NCBI GenBank assembly: GCA_022340865.1 | Contig: JAJDNC010000033.1 | Span: 1 to 51,097, forward strand | Length of the DNA stretch: 51,097 nucleotides | DNA from: Gemmatimonadota bacterium | GTDB lineage: Bacteria; Gemmatimonadota; Gemmatimonadetes; Longimicrobiales; Gaopeijiaceae | Direction: 5' to 3' | Part shown: positions 50,410 through 51,097 of the stretch, piece after piece | Layout: each line of letters begins with the position of its first letter | Position numbering within the stretch: the first letter of the stretch is position 1 | Notes under the pieces: model-generated | Seen by the model: only the letters and a program-made list of their open reading frames with translations | Told to the model about the DNA's origin: nothing | The model's database searches: none | Program-made: the position numbers and the translations under genes

Positions 50410-51097
50410 GTGAATCGGACCATGAAGCTGACCGCGGCGGCCGTGCTCGCCGTCGCCGCGGTGGCGTGCACTCAAAAGGACCCCACGTCGGTGGACGCGT
50501 CCCTCCTTCCGGAGCAGCCCGTCACCGTGGAGGTGAGCCTGCCGTGGCAGGACTTCGGCTCGAACCTGGGCTACTACGGGGGATACGGGTCGGCGGCGCA
50601 AACCGGCACCGGCTACGTCGCCAACGACTTCGGGGGCAAGCTGACCGCCCGCAGCCTGGTGCGCTTCGGAGGATACCCCGTCAGCGCGGTGGTCCTGGAC
50701 AGCCTCGGGAGCCAGCTCACCGACTACGACCTGACGTTCCACGGGGGGAGAGTGGTGGCGTTCTTCGACACCCTCGGCAGCGTCGCCACGAAGCCCATCA
50801 CCCTCCAGCTCTCGGTTCTCAGGAACGACTGGGACGTGCGCACGGCGACTTGGACCATGGCGGTGGACACGGTGGGGAACCAGACGCCCTGGGGGGAGCC
50901 TGGAGCCGGCCCGGTGGAGGACCTGACCACCGCCGTGTGGGATCCCTCGACGGGAGACTCCGCGGTCTTCGTGCTCGACTCGGCGCAGGCGCTCACCTGG
51001 GAGGACACCGCCTCGGTGGGCACCGCCTCGGTGGTGGGGGCCCGCCTCTCCGCGCTGACCCCGGGAGCGCGGCTCAAGTTGACCGACGTCGCCCTGC
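50410..51097 (+). CDS. Lipoprotein of unknown function, C terminus cut by window edge
   Basis: A reading frame opening with GTG at 50410 (AGGGAG five bases upstream) runs open to the window end, at least 229 residues. An ATG at 50422 is in the same frame. The N terminus has a signal sequence ending AVAAVAC, a likely lipobox. The mature part alternates short beta strands with Gly/Ser turns (VTVEVSLPWQDFG, ARSLVRFGGYPVSAVVL, LTFHGGRVVAFF). This resembles a secreted beta-sandwich surface protein, but I recognise no family. It is 61 bases after the deaminase stop. Confidence 0.7.
   Translation, partial: MNRTMKLTAAAVLAVAAVACTQKDPTSVDASLLPEQPVTVEVSLPWQDFGSNLGYYGGYGSAAQTGTGYVANDFGGKLTARSLVRFGGYPVSAVVLDSLGSQLTDYDLTFHGGRVVAFFDTLGSVATKPITLQLSVLRNDWDVRTATWTMAVDTVGNQTPWGEPGAGPVEDLTTAVWDPSTGDSAVFVLDSAQALTWEDTASVGTASVVGARLSALTPGARLKLTDVAL

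Noticed and set aside
1..51097. tRNA, rRNA, CRISPR, transposase or integrase genes
   Set aside because: I looked for tRNA cloverleaf signatures, rRNA blocks, regularly spaced repeats and transposase motifs and found none I could support.

Overview
The window is about 51 kb of very GC-rich DNA (roughly 70 percent by eye) with dense coding and no rRNA, tRNA, CRISPR array or insertion sequence that I can recognise. Many secreted lipoproteins, an outer-membrane-type beta-barrel, a MurE with the meso-diaminopimelate motif DNPR, and a division penicillin-binding protein with a PASTA tail suggest a high-GC diderm such as a Gemmatimonadota member. That assignment is an inference from style and gene order, not from a marker-gene comparison.

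Region 1 (1-9.7 kb) is accessory in character. It holds a cut-off zinc-ribbon protein, a UPF0316-type membrane protein, several secreted proteins of unknown function, a di-haem cytochrome c peroxidase lipoprotein, a DUF3303-type small protein, an NTF2-like lipoprotein, a multihaem cytochrome lipoprotein with a collagen-like stalk, a small beta-barrel protein, a NarL/LuxR-type regulator with a degenerate receiver, and a YIP1-like membrane protein. Two intergenic regions here share a GGTAC-N4-GTACC type palindrome.

Region 2 (9.8-22.4 kb) starts with a tight set: a YdeP/FdhF-like molybdopterin oxidoreductase, FdhD and MobA (enzyme, sulfur insertion and cofactor nucleotide attachment). A sensor histidine kinase and an acyl-CoA synthetase follow on the same strand. 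After a glycerophosphodiesterase and a membrane coiled-coil protein on the minus strand comes an overlapping operon of ECF sigma factor, zinc-finger anti-sigma factor and DUF4097 protein, with a second DUF4097 protein just downstream. A hotdog thioesterase closes the region.

Region 3 (22.4-45.3 kb) begins with a TPR protein that has a structured leader and a strong terminator. The complete division and cell wall (dcw) cluster follows in the order mraZ, rsmH, ftsL, ftsI, murE, murF, mraY, murD, ftsW, murG, murC, ftsQ, ftsA, ftsZ. Nearly all junctions up to ftsQ overlap by 1-8 nt. murB and ddl are absent from the cluster. An M23 (LytM-type) peptidase lipoprotein lies directly after ftsZ, then ftsY and recG.

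Region 4 (45.4 kb to the end) has asnS, a D-2-hydroxyacid dehydrogenase, mazG on the minus strand, alr, cdd, and a lipoprotein gene cut by the window end.

The most interesting features are the haem/collagen lipoprotein with its regulator neighbourhood, the ECF-anti-sigma-DUF4097 module with a candidate self-regulated promoter, the phased TGGG-type boxes in front of mraZ, and the hairpin leader of the TPR gene. Many long open frames on the opposite strand of real genes are GC-bias artefacts and were left out.
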